NCBI GenBank assembly: GCA_963613665.1
Contig: CAVEAL010000003.1
Span: 62,001 to 126,000 of the forward strand
From: F23-B02 sp963613665
GTDB taxonomy: Bacteria; Bacillota; Clostridia; Oscillospirales; Oscillospiraceae
Direction of reading: 5' to 3'
DNA: 64,000 nt
Shown: positions 1 to 8,100 of the stretch, in pieces
Position numbering within the stretch: position 1 is the first letter of the stretch
Layout of the letters: the number at the start of each line of letters is the position of its first letter
The notes under the pieces: model-generated
What the model was told of the DNA's origin: nothing
The model's database searches: none
What the model saw: only the letters and a program-made list of their open reading frames with translations
Translations under genes and position numbers: made by a program

Positions 1-425
1 AGAATGCTCCTGAGTCTGAGACTGCCTTCCCTGTCCTCTGGTGAGACTGCGTCGTAAAATCCGCGCTTGGTTTTCCTTATGACAAGCCTCAGACAGCATC
101 GGCCGAGCTGATATATGCAGAGCATGACGATCGTTTCCGTATAGCAGCCGATGCAGAAGCATACGACGGCACATAGGCAGAGCAGCAGCTGGTCGTTGAG
201 ATAATCCTTCTTCCCGAGGATCTTCTCAACGGCGGTCAACGCAATGTCCACCCCGCATATGAGAGCGGCAGCAGCAAGCATCAGCATGGCAGCAAAGGCG
301 GATGCGCTGATCGAATACGCCAGTATCAGAAGCAGAACGGACAGCAGCACCCGAATCACAGTTACCGTCTCCTGCATATAGCCATTGCCTGCGCTGCGTT
401 TTTTTGATGAACGAGGTTTAACCAT
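1..425 (-). CDS. P-type-ATPase-like membrane protein, N-terminal part (runs off window)
   Basis: The first ~141 codons are present; the 3' part lies outside the window. The start ATG at 425 follows GGGAGG (433-438) by 7 nt. The product has a short basic N-terminus (MVKPRSSKKR), then hydrophobic segments at about residues 19-55 and 70-100. The stretch from about residue 50 (GVDIALTAVEKILG ... YLNDQLLLCL ... ETIVMLCIYQLG) follows the membrane region that precedes the actuator domain in CadA/ZntA-type metal P-type ATPases (family pattern DVLLKA, F-DENFLM, EAVAVMLFYQVGE). No CxxC metal-binding domain precedes it, and the usual Glu after YQxG is Arg here, so it may be a divergent or degenerate member. 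It lies 38 nt downstream of fba on the same strand and could be co-transcribed. The catalytic DKTGT region cannot be seen. Confidence 0.5.
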   Translation of the reverse strand, partial: MVKPRSSKKRSAGNGYMQETVTVIRVLLSVLLLILAYSISASAFAAMLMLAAAALICGVDIALTAVEKILGKKDYLNDQLLLCLCAVVCFCIGCYTETIVMLCIYQLGRCCLRLVIRKTKRGFYDAVSPEDREGSLRLRSI

Positions 426-463
426 TGCAGCACCTCCCTGCTGAATTTCAGACCGGTATCGGA

Positions 464-1399
464 TTATGCTTTGCCGTCGCAGCCGAGAACATCGGTGATC
501 TTATGAGCGACCATGTCCTTTATCGCCGCTCTTGCGGGTTTGAGATACTGCCTGGGATCGAAATGATCGGGATGATCGTTAAAATATTTGCGGATGGTAG
601 CGGTCATGGCAAGGCGCAGGTCGGAGTCGATATTTATCTTGCATACGGCCATGGATGCCGCCTTGCGGAGTTGGTCTTCGGGCACACCGATGGCACCGGG
701 CATATTGCCGCCGTTTTCGTTTATGAGCTTGACAAACTCCTGCGGGACTGACGACGAGCCGTGCAGGACTATCGGGAAACCGGGCAGACGGCGCTCGACC
801 TCCTCAAGAATGTCAAATCTGAGCTGAGGCTTCGTGCCGGGCTTGAACTTATATGCACCGTGTGAGGTGCCGATTGCTATCGCCAGCGAGTCGCAGCCTG
901 TGCGCTCGACAAATTCCTGAACGTCCTCTGGGCGGGTGTACGACGAATCCTCCGCTTTCACCTTTACATCGTCCTCTATTCCGGCGAGCGTGCCAAGCTC
1001 AGCCTCGACGACTACACCGTGATCGTGAGCATATTCAACAACCTGGCGTGTGAGAGCTATGTTATCCTCAAGAGATTTGGAGGATGCGTCTATCATTACG
1101 GAGGTAAAGCCGCCGTCGATGCAGGATTTGCAGAGTTCAAAGCTGTCGCCGTGGTCAAGATGAAGCGCAATAGGCAGACCGGTCTCCTCGACCGCCGCTT
1201 CAACGAGCTTCATAAGATAGGTGTGATTTGCGTATGCGCGCGCGCCCTTGGACACCTGAAGAATGAGAGGAGCCTTGAGGTCGGCTGCGGCTTCTGTGAT
1301 GCCCTGCACGATCTCCATGTTGTTTACGTTGAATGCACCGACGGCATATCCGCCCTTATAGGCTTTTTCAAACATTTCGCTTGTTGTTACGAGTGGCAT
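464..1399 (-). CDS. fba: Class II fructose-1,6-bisphosphate aldolase
   Basis: This cytoplasmic glycolytic enzyme cleaves fructose 1,6-bisphosphate to dihydroxyacetone phosphate and glyceraldehyde 3-phosphate using a divalent metal, normally Zn. The 311-residue protein has the usual class II length. HLDHGD (about 80-85) carries the metal-binding His and catalytic Asp. A glycine-rich phosphate-binding segment IVLHGSSSVP lies near 209-218, and KINIDSD near 254-260 is the second family signature. The ATG at 1399 is preceded by AGGAGG (1408-1413). The gene is transcribed divergently from pfk, whose promoter overlaps its own, so two consecutive glycolytic steps are controlled from one short region. 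Confidence 0.97.
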   Translation of the reverse strand: MPLVTTSEMFEKAYKGGYAVGAFNVNNMEIVQGITEAAADLKAPLILQVSKGARAYANHTYLMKLVEAAVEETGLPIALHLDHGDSFELCKSCIDGGFTSVMIDASSKSLEDNIALTRQVVEYAHDHGVVVEAELGTLAGIEDDVKVKAEDSSYTRPEDVQEFVERTGCDSLAIAIGTSHGAYKFKPGTKPQLRFDILEEVERRLPGFPIVLHGSSSVPQEFVKLINENGGNMPGAIGVPEDQLRKAASMAVCKINIDSDLRLAMTATIRKYFNDHPDHFDPRQYLKPARAAIKDMVAHKITDVLGCDGKA

Positions 1400-1455
1400 A
1401 AGTAAGTCCTCCTGTCAAAAATATTGTAAAATTGTACATATTTTTAAAATTCGTA

Positions 1456-1484
1456 TTTATTATAAACCAAAAGCATGTTATAAT
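1456..1484 (+). promoter_or_regulatory. pfk promoter, extended -10
   Basis: TATAAT (1479-1484) is preceded by TG at 1476-1477, an exact extended -10 arrangement, with a weak -35 (TTTATT, 1456-1461) at 17 nt. Predicted start is near 1491, about 25 nt before the TTG start codon. The -10 overlaps the fba -35 hexamer, and the -35 overlaps the fba -10. Confidence 0.6.
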
Positions 1485-1487
1485 CAA
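1459..1487 (-). promoter_or_regulatory. fba promoter, sigma-A type
   Basis: On the minus strand TTGATT (1487-1482) and a perfect TATAAT (1464-1459) are separated by 17 nt. Transcription would start near 1452, giving a leader of about 50 nt. It overlaps the oppositely directed pfk promoter almost completely. Confidence 0.65.
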
Positions 1488-1515
1488 TAATCATTACATA
1501 AATGGAGGCGAAGTT

Positions 1516-2802
1516 TTGGATAATTTTTTTGACACACCTTTGGTTGGTGCCTGTATTTTCGGTCAATCGGGAGGCCCGACGGCAGTCATCAACGCAAGCG
1601 CATACGGCGTGATCAGAACGGCGCTCGACAGCGATGCCATAACAAATGTCTATGGTGCGGCCTACGGAATCCAGGGCGTTCTTAATGATGAGCTCTTTGA
1701 TATGGGTGAGGAAGAGGATTACGAGCTCAAGCTCCTGCTCAACACGCCGTCATCCGAGCTCGGCTCATGCCGGTACAAGATAGCTGACCCCGAGGTCGAT
1801 GACAGCGACTACAAGCGTATTCTCGAGATTTTCAAAAAATACGATGTCAGGTACTTTTTCTATAACGGCGGCAACGACTCCATGGACACCTGCAACAAAA
1901 TCAGCAGCTACATGGAGAAGGTCGGCTATGAATGCCGCGTTATAGGAGTTCCCAAGACTATCGACAACGACCTTTTCGGCACCGATCACTGCCCCGGCTA
2001 CGGCAGCGCCGCAAAGTTCATTGCAACCTCGTGCATGGAGATCGGCAAGGATACGGACGTTTACAATACCGATATGGTTACGGTCATTGAGATCATGGGC
2101 CGCCACGCCGGCTGGCTTACGGCTTCGGCAGCGCTTGCAACCGAATACGGGAGCGGCTGCGGACCGGATCTTATATATCTGCCGGAGCGTGACTTTGACC
2201 TTGACAGCTTTACAGAGGACGTACTGAAGATAATGAAGCAGAAGCGCAACGTACTCGTCGCAGTATCCGAAGGGCTTCATTACGCCGACGGCACCTTTGT
2301 TTCCGAAGCCAAGGTATCCGGAACGGACGGCTTTGGACATGCGCAGCTCGGCGGACTTGCCGTAAAGCTTGCAAACTATCTAAAGGAGCGCCTTAATCTT
2401 AAGAAGGTCCGCGGTATCGAGCTCAGCCTTCTCCAGCGCAGCGCGGCGCATATAGCCTCAGCCGTTGATATTGACGAGGCATATGATGTCGGTAAATTTG
2501 CCGTCGAATCCGCCATCGCCGGTGCGAGCGGTCAGATGGTGGCCCTTGAACGCGACGACAACGACGGACTGTATTCCTGCAAACCTGTACTGCTTTCACT
2601 CAACAGCGTTGCAAACTTTGAAAAGAAGGTCCCGCTTGAGTGGATAACCGAGGACGGAAACTACGTTACGAATGAATTTATAAACTACGTTCTCCCGCTT
2701 ATTCAGGGCGAGCCGAAGATCCCACGCAGCAATTCCCTCCCCCGCTACGCACGTCTCAAGAAGGTCAGAGCAAAGGCAAGAGAGGAAGCTATGGCAGAGT
2801 AA
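1516..2802 (+). CDS. pfk: 6-phosphofructokinase, probably pyrophosphate-dependent
   Basis: This 428-residue PFK-family enzyme phosphorylates fructose 6-phosphate. The nucleotide/phosphate loop is GQSGGPT (16-22). The donor-specificity positions read GGNDS (118-122) and PKTIDND (146-152): Asp and Lys occupy the two sites that are Gly in ATP-dependent bacterial PfkA, which is the established signature of PPi-dependent enzymes. The start chosen is TTG at 1516, 7 nt after GGAGG (1504-1508). An upstream in-frame start at 1432 would add residues unlike the family and would lie upstream of the predicted promoter. It is monocistronic, ending at a strong terminator. Family assignment is secure; phosphoryl donor is inferred from the two residues. 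Confidence 0.93.
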   Translation: MDNFFDTPLVGACIFGQSGGPTAVINASAYGVIRTALDSDAITNVYGAAYGIQGVLNDELFDMGEEEDYELKLLLNTPSSELGSCRYKIADPEVDDSDYKRILEIFKKYDVRYFFYNGGNDSMDTCNKISSYMEKVGYECRVIGVPKTIDNDLFGTDHCPGYGSAAKFIATSCMEIGKDTDVYNTDMVTVIEIMGRHAGWLTASAALATEYGSGCGPDLIYLPERDFDLDSFTEDVLKIMKQKRNVLVAVSEGLHYADGTFVSEAKVSGTDGFGHAQLGGLAVKLANYLKERLNLKKVRGIELSLLQRSAAHIASAVDIDEAYDVGKFAVESAIAGASGQMVALERDDNDGLYSCKPVLLSLNSVANFEKKVPLEWITEDGNYVTNEFINYVLPLIQGEPKIPRSNSLPRYARLKKVRAKAREEAMAE

Positions 2803-2822
2803 AAACATCTGTTTGAACCGAC

Positions 2823-2871
2823 ATACAGCCGCCGTTTGTGCATTGTCACCAAAACGGCGGCTGTATTTTTT
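2823..2871 (+). terminator. Rho-independent terminator of pfk
   Basis: A perfect 15-bp stem (2823-2837 with 2852-2866) encloses a 14-nt loop and runs into TTTTTT (2866-2871), 20 nt after the pfk stop codon. Confidence 0.93.
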
Positions 2872-2991
2872 GAAATTTTAGTCTGCGCTTGTGCAAAATG
2901 GCGTAAAGAACTTGTTAAGATTTGATATAGCCTATAGTCAAGAGGATTATAGTGTGGTAATATGCTTGTATTATTTTTTGGAGGAATAGAT

Positions 2992-4236
2992 ATGCAGAAA
3001 AAAAGTAAAATCAACTTAGCCGGTTGGATCATCATATCGATGTTTGCCGGCATCGCTCTCGGCTTCGTGTTTCTTCTGGCTGCGCCCGAGAGCACCTTTA
3101 CCACCGAGTACCTCAAGCCCTTTGGAACGATATACATAAACCTGCTCAAGTTCATGGTCGTTCCCGTCGTTCTGTTCTCGATCTGTGACGGTGTCGTTTC
3201 ACTCAACGACCTCAAGCGCGTCGGCAGCATCGGTGCAAGAACATTTATCTACTATATGTGCACGACAGCGATCGCCGTCGTCATCGGTCTTGTCGTAGTC
3301 AACATTTTCAAGGGCTACTTCCCTGTTCTCGATTCGAGCGTTACCGACTCGCTTGAGTATACGGCCAATGAAACTCCCAAGGTTATGGACGTCATAGTCG
3401 GCATTTTCCCTGATAACCTTCTCAAGCCCATGGTTGAAATGGATATGCTGCCCGTTATCGTGATTTCGATATTCTTCGGTGCCGGCATACTTGCCGCCGG
3501 AGAAAAGGGCAAGAAGATCGGCGACTTTGTAAACTGCATGAACGAAGTTACCATGAAGATCCTCATGATGATCATCAACCTCACCCCGATCGGCGTATTC
3601 TGCCTCATGGCCGACGTTGTAGCCGTAAACGGCACAAAGGTCGTTGGCTCGCTGGCTCTTGTCATTGGTGTCGCATACATCGGATACATCCTGCACGTGG
3701 TTATCGTATACGGCATCAGCATCAAGTTCCTGTCACGCATGAGCCCCCTCGCCTTCTTCAAGGGCCTTTCTCCCGCAATGCTTACCGCATTCACCACCAC
3801 ATCTTCGAATGCAACTCTCCCCGTTAACATTGAGTGCTGCAACAACATGGGCGCAGAGCCCGAGGTCAGTTCCTTCGTTCTGCCTCTGGGCGCAACCATC
3901 AATATGGACGGTACCGCTATCTATCAGGCGGTCTGCGCCGTGTTCATAGCATGCTGCTACGGCGTTGACCTCACCCTTGGCCAGATGACAATGATCGTCC
4001 TCACTGCAACACTTGCCTCCGTAGGCACTGCCGGCATTTCCGGCGCAGGCATGATTATGCTCTCCATGGTCCTTCTGTCCGTCGGTCTGCCTGTTGAAGG
4101 TATTGCGATCGTTGCGGGCGTCGATAAGCTGTTTGACATGGGCCGTACAACGCTCAATATCACAGGCGATGCTACCGCAGCTATGTGGATATCCAGAGTC
4201 GAGCGCGAGAAAAAGGCTGCAAAGGCAGCTAAGTAA
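2992..4236 (+). CDS. Dicarboxylate/amino acid:cation symporter (DAACS family)
   Basis: This integral membrane protein of 414 residues imports dicarboxylates or acidic amino acids with Na+ or H+. Family landmarks are the serine-rich re-entrant loop TTSSNATLP near residue 270, NMDGTAIYQAV near 305, and the glycine/serine-rich SVGTAGISGAGMIML near 343; the rest is a succession of hydrophobic helices from about residue 10. The ATG at 2992 is chosen because GGAGG (2980-2984) precedes it by 7 nt; a start ten codons upstream would place that Shine-Dalgarno inside the gene. It is monocistronic, bounded by terminators. Substrate (glutamate, aspartate, succinate or, in some relatives, serine/threonine) cannot be read from sequence. 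Confidence 0.9.
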   Translation: MQKKSKINLAGWIIISMFAGIALGFVFLLAAPESTFTTEYLKPFGTIYINLLKFMVVPVVLFSICDGVVSLNDLKRVGSIGARTFIYYMCTTAIAVVIGLVVVNIFKGYFPVLDSSVTDSLEYTANETPKVMDVIVGIFPDNLLKPMVEMDMLPVIVISIFFGAGILAAGEKGKKIGDFVNCMNEVTMKILMMIINLTPIGVFCLMADVVAVNGTKVVGSLALVIGVAYIGYILHVVIVYGISIKFLSRMSPLAFFKGLSPAMLTAFTTTSSNATLPVNIECCNNMGAEPEVSSFVLPLGATINMDGTAIYQAVCAVFIACCYGVDLTLGQMTMIVLTATLASVGTAGISGAGMIMLSMVLLSVGLPVEGIAIVAGVDKLFDMGRTTLNITGDATAAMWISRVEREKKAAKAAK

Positions 4237-4262
4237 GCGTAATCAGCTCAATATAAACTTTC

Positions 4263-4290
4263 TCCCCCATCTTCCGATGGGGGATTTTTT
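4263..4290 (+). terminator. Rho-independent terminator of the symporter gene
   Basis: A 9-bp stem TCCCCCATC/GATGGGGGA (4263-4271, 4276-4284) with a TTCC loop is followed by TTTTTT. On the opposite strand it lies directly after the cotJC stop codon, but there the following T-run is weak, so its main role is on the plus strand. Confidence 0.9.
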
Positions 4291-4884
4291 TCAGTCAAAA
4301 GCGGGGTTTACGGCATAAAAATTCTTGGAGTCGAGCTTTTCGACTGCGTTTCTTAGTCCTTCGCCGAAGCGCTGATAGTGAACTACCTCGCGCTCACGCA
4401 GGAATTTTATAACGTCGTTAACGTCCGGATCGTCGGAGAGGCGGAGAATATTGTCGTAGGTGGTGCGAGCCTTCTGCTCTGCCGCCATATCCTCGCTTAG
4501 ATCGCTTATAACGTCGCCGGTTACCTGCATTGTGGCCGCTGTCCACGGAGTTCCTGACGCAAACTGCGGGTAAACACCGGCAGTGTGGTCTACAAAATAT
4601 GCTTCAAAACCGCCCTTTTTGATATCGTCAGGCGTCATTTTCCGTGTTAGCTGATGCACGATCGCTGCTATCATTTCAAGGTGTCCGAGTTCCTCGGTGC
4701 CTATATCGGTGAGCAGGCCCTTGAGTTCGGGATACGGCATACTGTAGCGCTGGCTCAGATACCTCAGTGACGCTCCGAGTTCACCGTCAGGGCCGCCGTA
4801 CTGAGTGATAATAAATTTTGCAAGCGCCGGATTGGGATTTGCTATCTTGACCGGGTATTGCAGTTTTTTCTGATATATAAACAT
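4291..4884 (-). CDS. cotJC: Spore coat protein CotJC, manganese-catalase family
   Basis: This 197-residue ferritin-like protein belongs to the Mn-catalase/CotJC family, found in the inner spore coat. Carboxylate/histidine motifs GTEELGHLEM (near 62-71), EDMAAEQKAR (near 134) and a late EREVVHYQRF supply the di-metal ligands. It is the usual CotJC length and shorter than full vegetative Mn catalases. The ATG at 4884 is preceded by GGAGGG; an upstream in-frame start would extend into the preceding gene. It lies 2 nt downstream of the CotJA-CotJB fusion, forming a two-gene cotJ operon. Confidence 0.93.
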   Translation of the reverse strand: MFIYQKKLQYPVKIANPNPALAKFIITQYGGPDGELGASLRYLSQRYSMPYPELKGLLTDIGTEELGHLEMIAAIVHQLTRKMTPDDIKKGGFEAYFVDHTAGVYPQFASGTPWTAATMQVTGDVISDLSEDMAAEQKARTTYDNILRLSDDPDVNDVIKFLREREVVHYQRFGEGLRNAVEKLDSKNFYAVNPAFD

Positions 4885-4886
4885 GC

Positions 4887-5330
4887 TCAGCCCTCCGTCT
4901 TCCCGCAGAAGTCCCATGGCCACGGGTTTTTGAGCCATGTGTAGCTTTGTGACTGGCTGAGATCTGTGTGAGTCAGCGGGCCGTACAGCTTGACATACTT
5001 TTCTTTTGCCGTTTCGGCAAGTGCGAGAATGCTTTTATACAGCGCAAACGCTTCGTCGTCGCTGCCGTGCGTATCAAGATACAGGGAAAGCTCATGAGCA
5101 ACGAAGTCAATCGCCATGACCTCTCCTAAAGGTGTTCCGGTCAGATCACCGGTGTTGACCATATTCATAAAAGGCAGGTCGAGCCCCGGAAAAAGCGTTC
5201 CGCGGCTGAGCGCCTCTGCGTTATTGTACATGGGCTTAATCGACTGCTGCATCGGCACATAGGCCATGGCAAGCGGTGCACACTGCGGCAGTGTGCCTTC
5301 CTTCATACCGCAGCTTTTATTATCATCCAT
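4887..5330 (-). CDS. cotJAB: CotJA-CotJB fused spore coat protein
   Basis: One 147-residue frame carries two coat proteins that are normally separate. Residues ~18-60 (LAMAYVPMQQ ... EALSRGTLFPGLDLPF) match CotJA, including its terminal FPxLDxPF motif. Residues ~68-143 (VMAIDFVAHELSLYLDTH ... KYVKLYGPL ... WLKNPWPWDF) match CotJB. A short Asn/Thr/Gly linker joins them, with no stop or start signal between. The ATG at 5330 has AGGAGG at 5340-5345. CotJA and CotJB assemble with CotJC in the coat, so fusion fixes their 1:1 ratio. Both halves are clearly recognisable; I see no sign of a frameshift artefact. Confidence 0.85.
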   Translation of the reverse strand: MDDNKSCGMKEGTLPQCAPLAMAYVPMQQSIKPMYNNAEALSRGTLFPGLDLPFMNMVNTGDLTGTPLGEVMAIDFVAHELSLYLDTHGSDDEAFALYKSILALAETAKEKYVKLYGPLTHTDLSQSQSYTWLKNPWPWDFCGKTEG

Positions 5331-5355
5331 TGGTGCAGTCCTCCTTTGCAGGCTT

Positions 5356-5363
5356 ATTATATG
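5356..5363 (-). promoter_or_regulatory. Possible sigma-E -10 element of cotJ operon
   Basis: The minus strand reads CATATAAT, seven of eight bases of the sigma-E -10 consensus CATACAAT, 26 nt before the cotJAB start. A convincing sigma-E -35 is not seen at the expected spacing. It equally contains a sigma-A-like TATAAT. Confidence 0.3.
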
Positions 5364-5399
5364 TCGAGACTCGCACGGCTGTGATGAATGATGAATTAA

Positions 5400-5420
5400 G
5401 CGCCGGACTGTATCCGGCGC
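5400..5420 (-). terminator. Hairpin after ligA, probable terminator
   Basis: A perfect 8-bp stem GCGCCGGA/TCCGGCGC (5400-5407, 5413-5420) with a 5-nt loop begins 4 nt after the ligA stop. The following minus-strand sequence is T-rich but interrupted, so termination may be partial. Confidence 0.6.
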
Positions 5421-5424
5421 TTGC

Positions 5425-7401
5425 TCATCTTATCATTTCGTTGAACTGATCTTCGTTAATAATACTGATCCCAAGGTCTGTTGCTTTTTTCAGCTTACTG
5501 CCGGCATTCTCTCCGGCAAGGACATATGTGGTTTTCTTCGATACCGAGGATGAGGTCTTACCACCGTAGCTTTCGATGATAGCAGCCGCTTCATCGCGCT
5601 TATAGCCGCTGAGCTCTCCAGTCAGTACAAAGGTCATACCGGCAAAGCGCGTGTCCTTTACGGCATCGACGCTTTCGAAAGATACCCCTGCCTCGCGCAG
5701 CAGCTTTATCTGATGCTGCGACTGCGGAAGCGAGAACCATTCAAGAATAAATTCGGCAGTTATGCCTCCAATATCGGGGACGTTTTTCAGCTCCTCCTGC
5801 CCCGCCTGCATGAGTTTATCAAGCGTACCGAAGTGCACTGCCAGCGTTTTTGCCGCCTTTTGCCCGACCTGTCTAATGCCGAAGGCGCACAGCAGCCGCG
5901 CGAGACCGGCACTTTTGCTCTTTTCGATGGCACCGATAAGATTTTCGGTCGACTTCGTACCCATGCGATCAAGCGCGGCGACGGACTGAGCATCAAGAGA
6001 GTAAAGCTCCGCCGGACTTCCGACAAGGCCGCTGCTTATAAGCGATTGGCACACGGATATACCGAGCCCTTCTATATCCATAGCCTCGCGTGAGGCGAAA
6101 TGAGCGAGGTTGCGAAGCCTCTGTGCCGGACACTCGGGACTTGTACACCTGAGCGCGGCTCCGTCAGGATCGCGCACGACAGGAGCTCCGCACTCCGGGC
6201 AGAGCTCCGGCATTTTAAACGGAACGGTGCCCTCTGGGCGCTTGTCTTTATTGACTGACAGCACCTCGGGTATTATCTCACCGGCTTTTTGGACAAGCAC
6301 GGTATCTCCTATGCGAATATCGAGCCTGTCGATATTATCCTGGTTGTGAAGCGTTGCGTTGCTGACAGTGGTTCCCGCAAGGCGCACGGGTTCAATGACG
6401 GCTTTCGGCGTAAGTACGCCCGTTCTTCCGACCTGAACGACTATATCGACTACCCTGCTTTCTTTTTTCTCGGGAGGATATTTGTACGCAACTGCCCAGC
6501 GCGGAAATTTTGACGTGCTGCCGAGCATTTCACGCTGAGAAAGGGAGTTTATCTTTATGACCGCACCGTCAATATCGTATGCAAATTCGCCGCGCGAAAG
6601 ACCTATGCGGTCTATTTGCTCACAGCACTCAGCTATCGTGCCGCACAGCTTATAAGGAACAACCGGAAATCCCATATGCTTCATGGCATTCAGCGTGTCC
6701 GAGTGCGTTTTATAGGGCTCACCGTCGCTGTACTGCATGTTGAAGCATACGATATCAAGCTTACGCGAGGCGGCTACCTTCGGGTCAAGCTGACGTATCG
6801 AGCCCGCTGCGGCGTTGCGCGGATTGGCAAGCAGTGCCTCGCCGTTGATTTCTCTTTCGGCGTTGAGCTCGTTGAATACGGTCTTTGACATATAAACCTC
6901 GCCGCGGACAATAAGATGCGCCGGAGCGTCAACGATATGCATAGGAAGGCTTCTGACGGTGCGCAGGTTTTCGGTGACGTCCTCGCCGGTCATGCCGTCG
7001 CCGCGCGTTGCGCCGCGCACGAAGTATCCGTTTTCGTACTCCAGGGACATTGACAGTCCGTCAATTTTAGGTTCTACGCAAAACTGTCTGTCACTGCCGA
7101 GAGCCTGATCCATGCGCTCACCGAAGGCGCTCAGCTCATCGAAGGAAAACACGTCGCTGAGGCTTTCAAGCGGCACCTGATGATGTACCGGCGTAAACTG
7201 AGACAGAGCCTTTCCGCCGACTCTCTGTGTCGGAGATGTTGGAGTTATGAGCTCGGGATGCTCCTGCTCAAGCTTTATTAGCTTTACCATGAGCATATCA
7301 TAGTCATAGTCAGATATTACGGGTGCATCGTCAACGTAATACAGCCTGTTGTGATATTCAATTTCTTCTCTGAGTTTATCTATTTCTTTTTTTGCGTCCA
7401 T
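5425..7401 (-). CDS. ligA: NAD-dependent DNA ligase
   Basis: LigA seals nicks in duplex DNA during replication and repair using NAD+. The 658-residue protein is of normal length. The adenylation domain has KIDG with the nucleotidyl-accepting Lys at 112. An OB fold follows. A four-cysteine zinc finger (CPEC ... C ... C) lies near 398-425, followed by helix-hairpin-helix repeats and a C-terminal BRCT domain from about 583. The ATG at 7401 starts 2 nt after the yunB stop codon, with GGAGA upstream; a longer frame extending into yunB is not supported. It is the last gene of a murD-MGL-yunB-ligA run. Confidence 0.97.
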   Translation of the reverse strand: MDAKKEIDKLREEIEYHNRLYYVDDAPVISDYDYDMLMVKLIKLEQEHPELITPTSPTQRVGGKALSQFTPVHHQVPLESLSDVFSFDELSAFGERMDQALGSDRQFCVEPKIDGLSMSLEYENGYFVRGATRGDGMTGEDVTENLRTVRSLPMHIVDAPAHLIVRGEVYMSKTVFNELNAEREINGEALLANPRNAAAGSIRQLDPKVAASRKLDIVCFNMQYSDGEPYKTHSDTLNAMKHMGFPVVPYKLCGTIAECCEQIDRIGLSRGEFAYDIDGAVIKINSLSQREMLGSTSKFPRWAVAYKYPPEKKESRVVDIVVQVGRTGVLTPKAVIEPVRLAGTTVSNATLHNQDNIDRLDIRIGDTVLVQKAGEIIPEVLSVNKDKRPEGTVPFKMPELCPECGAPVVRDPDGAALRCTSPECPAQRLRNLAHFASREAMDIEGLGISVCQSLISSGLVGSPAELYSLDAQSVAALDRMGTKSTENLIGAIEKSKSAGLARLLCAFGIRQVGQKAAKTLAVHFGTLDKLMQAGQEELKNVPDIGGITAEFILEWFSLPQSQHQIKLLREAGVSFESVDAVKDTRFAGMTFVLTGELSGYKRDEAAAIIESYGGKTSSSVSKKTTYVLAGENAGSKLKKATDLGISIINEDQFNEMIR

Positions 7402-7403
7402 AC

Positions 7404-8069
7404 TCAGTTCTCCATGTTCAAATATGTGTCGGGCACCTTGCCGACGATAACGGTATCCGCGACGATTACCTCTGTTACTGTCGATGCGCTTTCCGTTCCC
7501 CACGGGATAAGGATGTCAATATCTATCGTGACCTCGAGCACGAGCTGATACTTTGCCTGGTTTATGCCGCAGGATACGATCTCATTGCGAAAATCGACCC
7601 GCGATGAGGTCAGCATGATTATCTGAACATTGACATCCGGCCCCTTGTTCAGCAAAAGATTCAGTCCCGTTAGATTGCCGATGGGTATTGCGACACTTAT
7701 AACGCCGTTGTCGGTGGACTCGATGACGCAGTTAAGTATATCCGTTGACAGCGTGTTTATGTGCGCCATGTCGCTTGTTATCGCCGAGACGTTTCCGTCG
7801 GTGTCTTTTTCAAGGTTTACAAAATAGTCAAAGCCGTATACGCCCCTGCCGATAACGCTGTTTATGGAGTCATTTACCGTTTTTGTAACAATATCTGTGG
7901 CATCTGACACGGCCATCTGAGCCGAAAGATTTCCCAAAAACCAGCTTATCGCCGCACAAAGAGCCAGTACGAGCGGAACAAAAAGGCTGAGCCCGGCAGA
8001 TTTTCTCCTCTGGTTTCCTCCGTCGCTGCGTCTTTCGTATCTCGGCCTTCTGTGTCGGAGAAGGTACAT
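7404..8069 (-). CDS. yunB: Sporulation protein YunB
   Basis: The 221-residue protein has a basic cytoplasmic N-terminus, one transmembrane segment at about 27-48 (LFVPLVLALCAAISWFLG), and an extracytoplasmic domain with the YunB-family pattern TKTVNDSINSVI, NTLSTDI, ISVAIPIGNLTG and a C-terminal P-DTYL motif. In Bacillus yunB is a mother-cell sigma-E gene that contributes to spore formation by an unknown mechanism. The ATG at 8069 has AGGTGAT upstream. It sits directly before ligA, an unusual pairing of a sporulation gene with an essential replication gene. Confidence 0.85.
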   Translation of the reverse strand: MYLLRHRRPRYERRSDGGNQRRKSAGLSLFVPLVLALCAAISWFLGNLSAQMAVSDATDIVTKTVNDSINSVIGRGVYGFDYFVNLEKDTDGNVSAITSDMAHINTLSTDILNCVIESTDNGVISVAIPIGNLTGLNLLLNKGPDVNVQIIMLTSSRVDFRNEIVSCGINQAKYQLVLEVTIDIDILIPWGTESASTVTEVIVADTVIVGKVPDTYLNMEN

Positions 8070-8100
8070 GAGATCACCTCATGTATTTATATGCGTATTT

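Noticed and set aside
1432..1515. N-terminal extension of pfk to an upstream start
   Set aside because: The extension lies upstream of the predicted transcription start and does not resemble the family, whereas TTG 1516 has an ideal Shine-Dalgarno.
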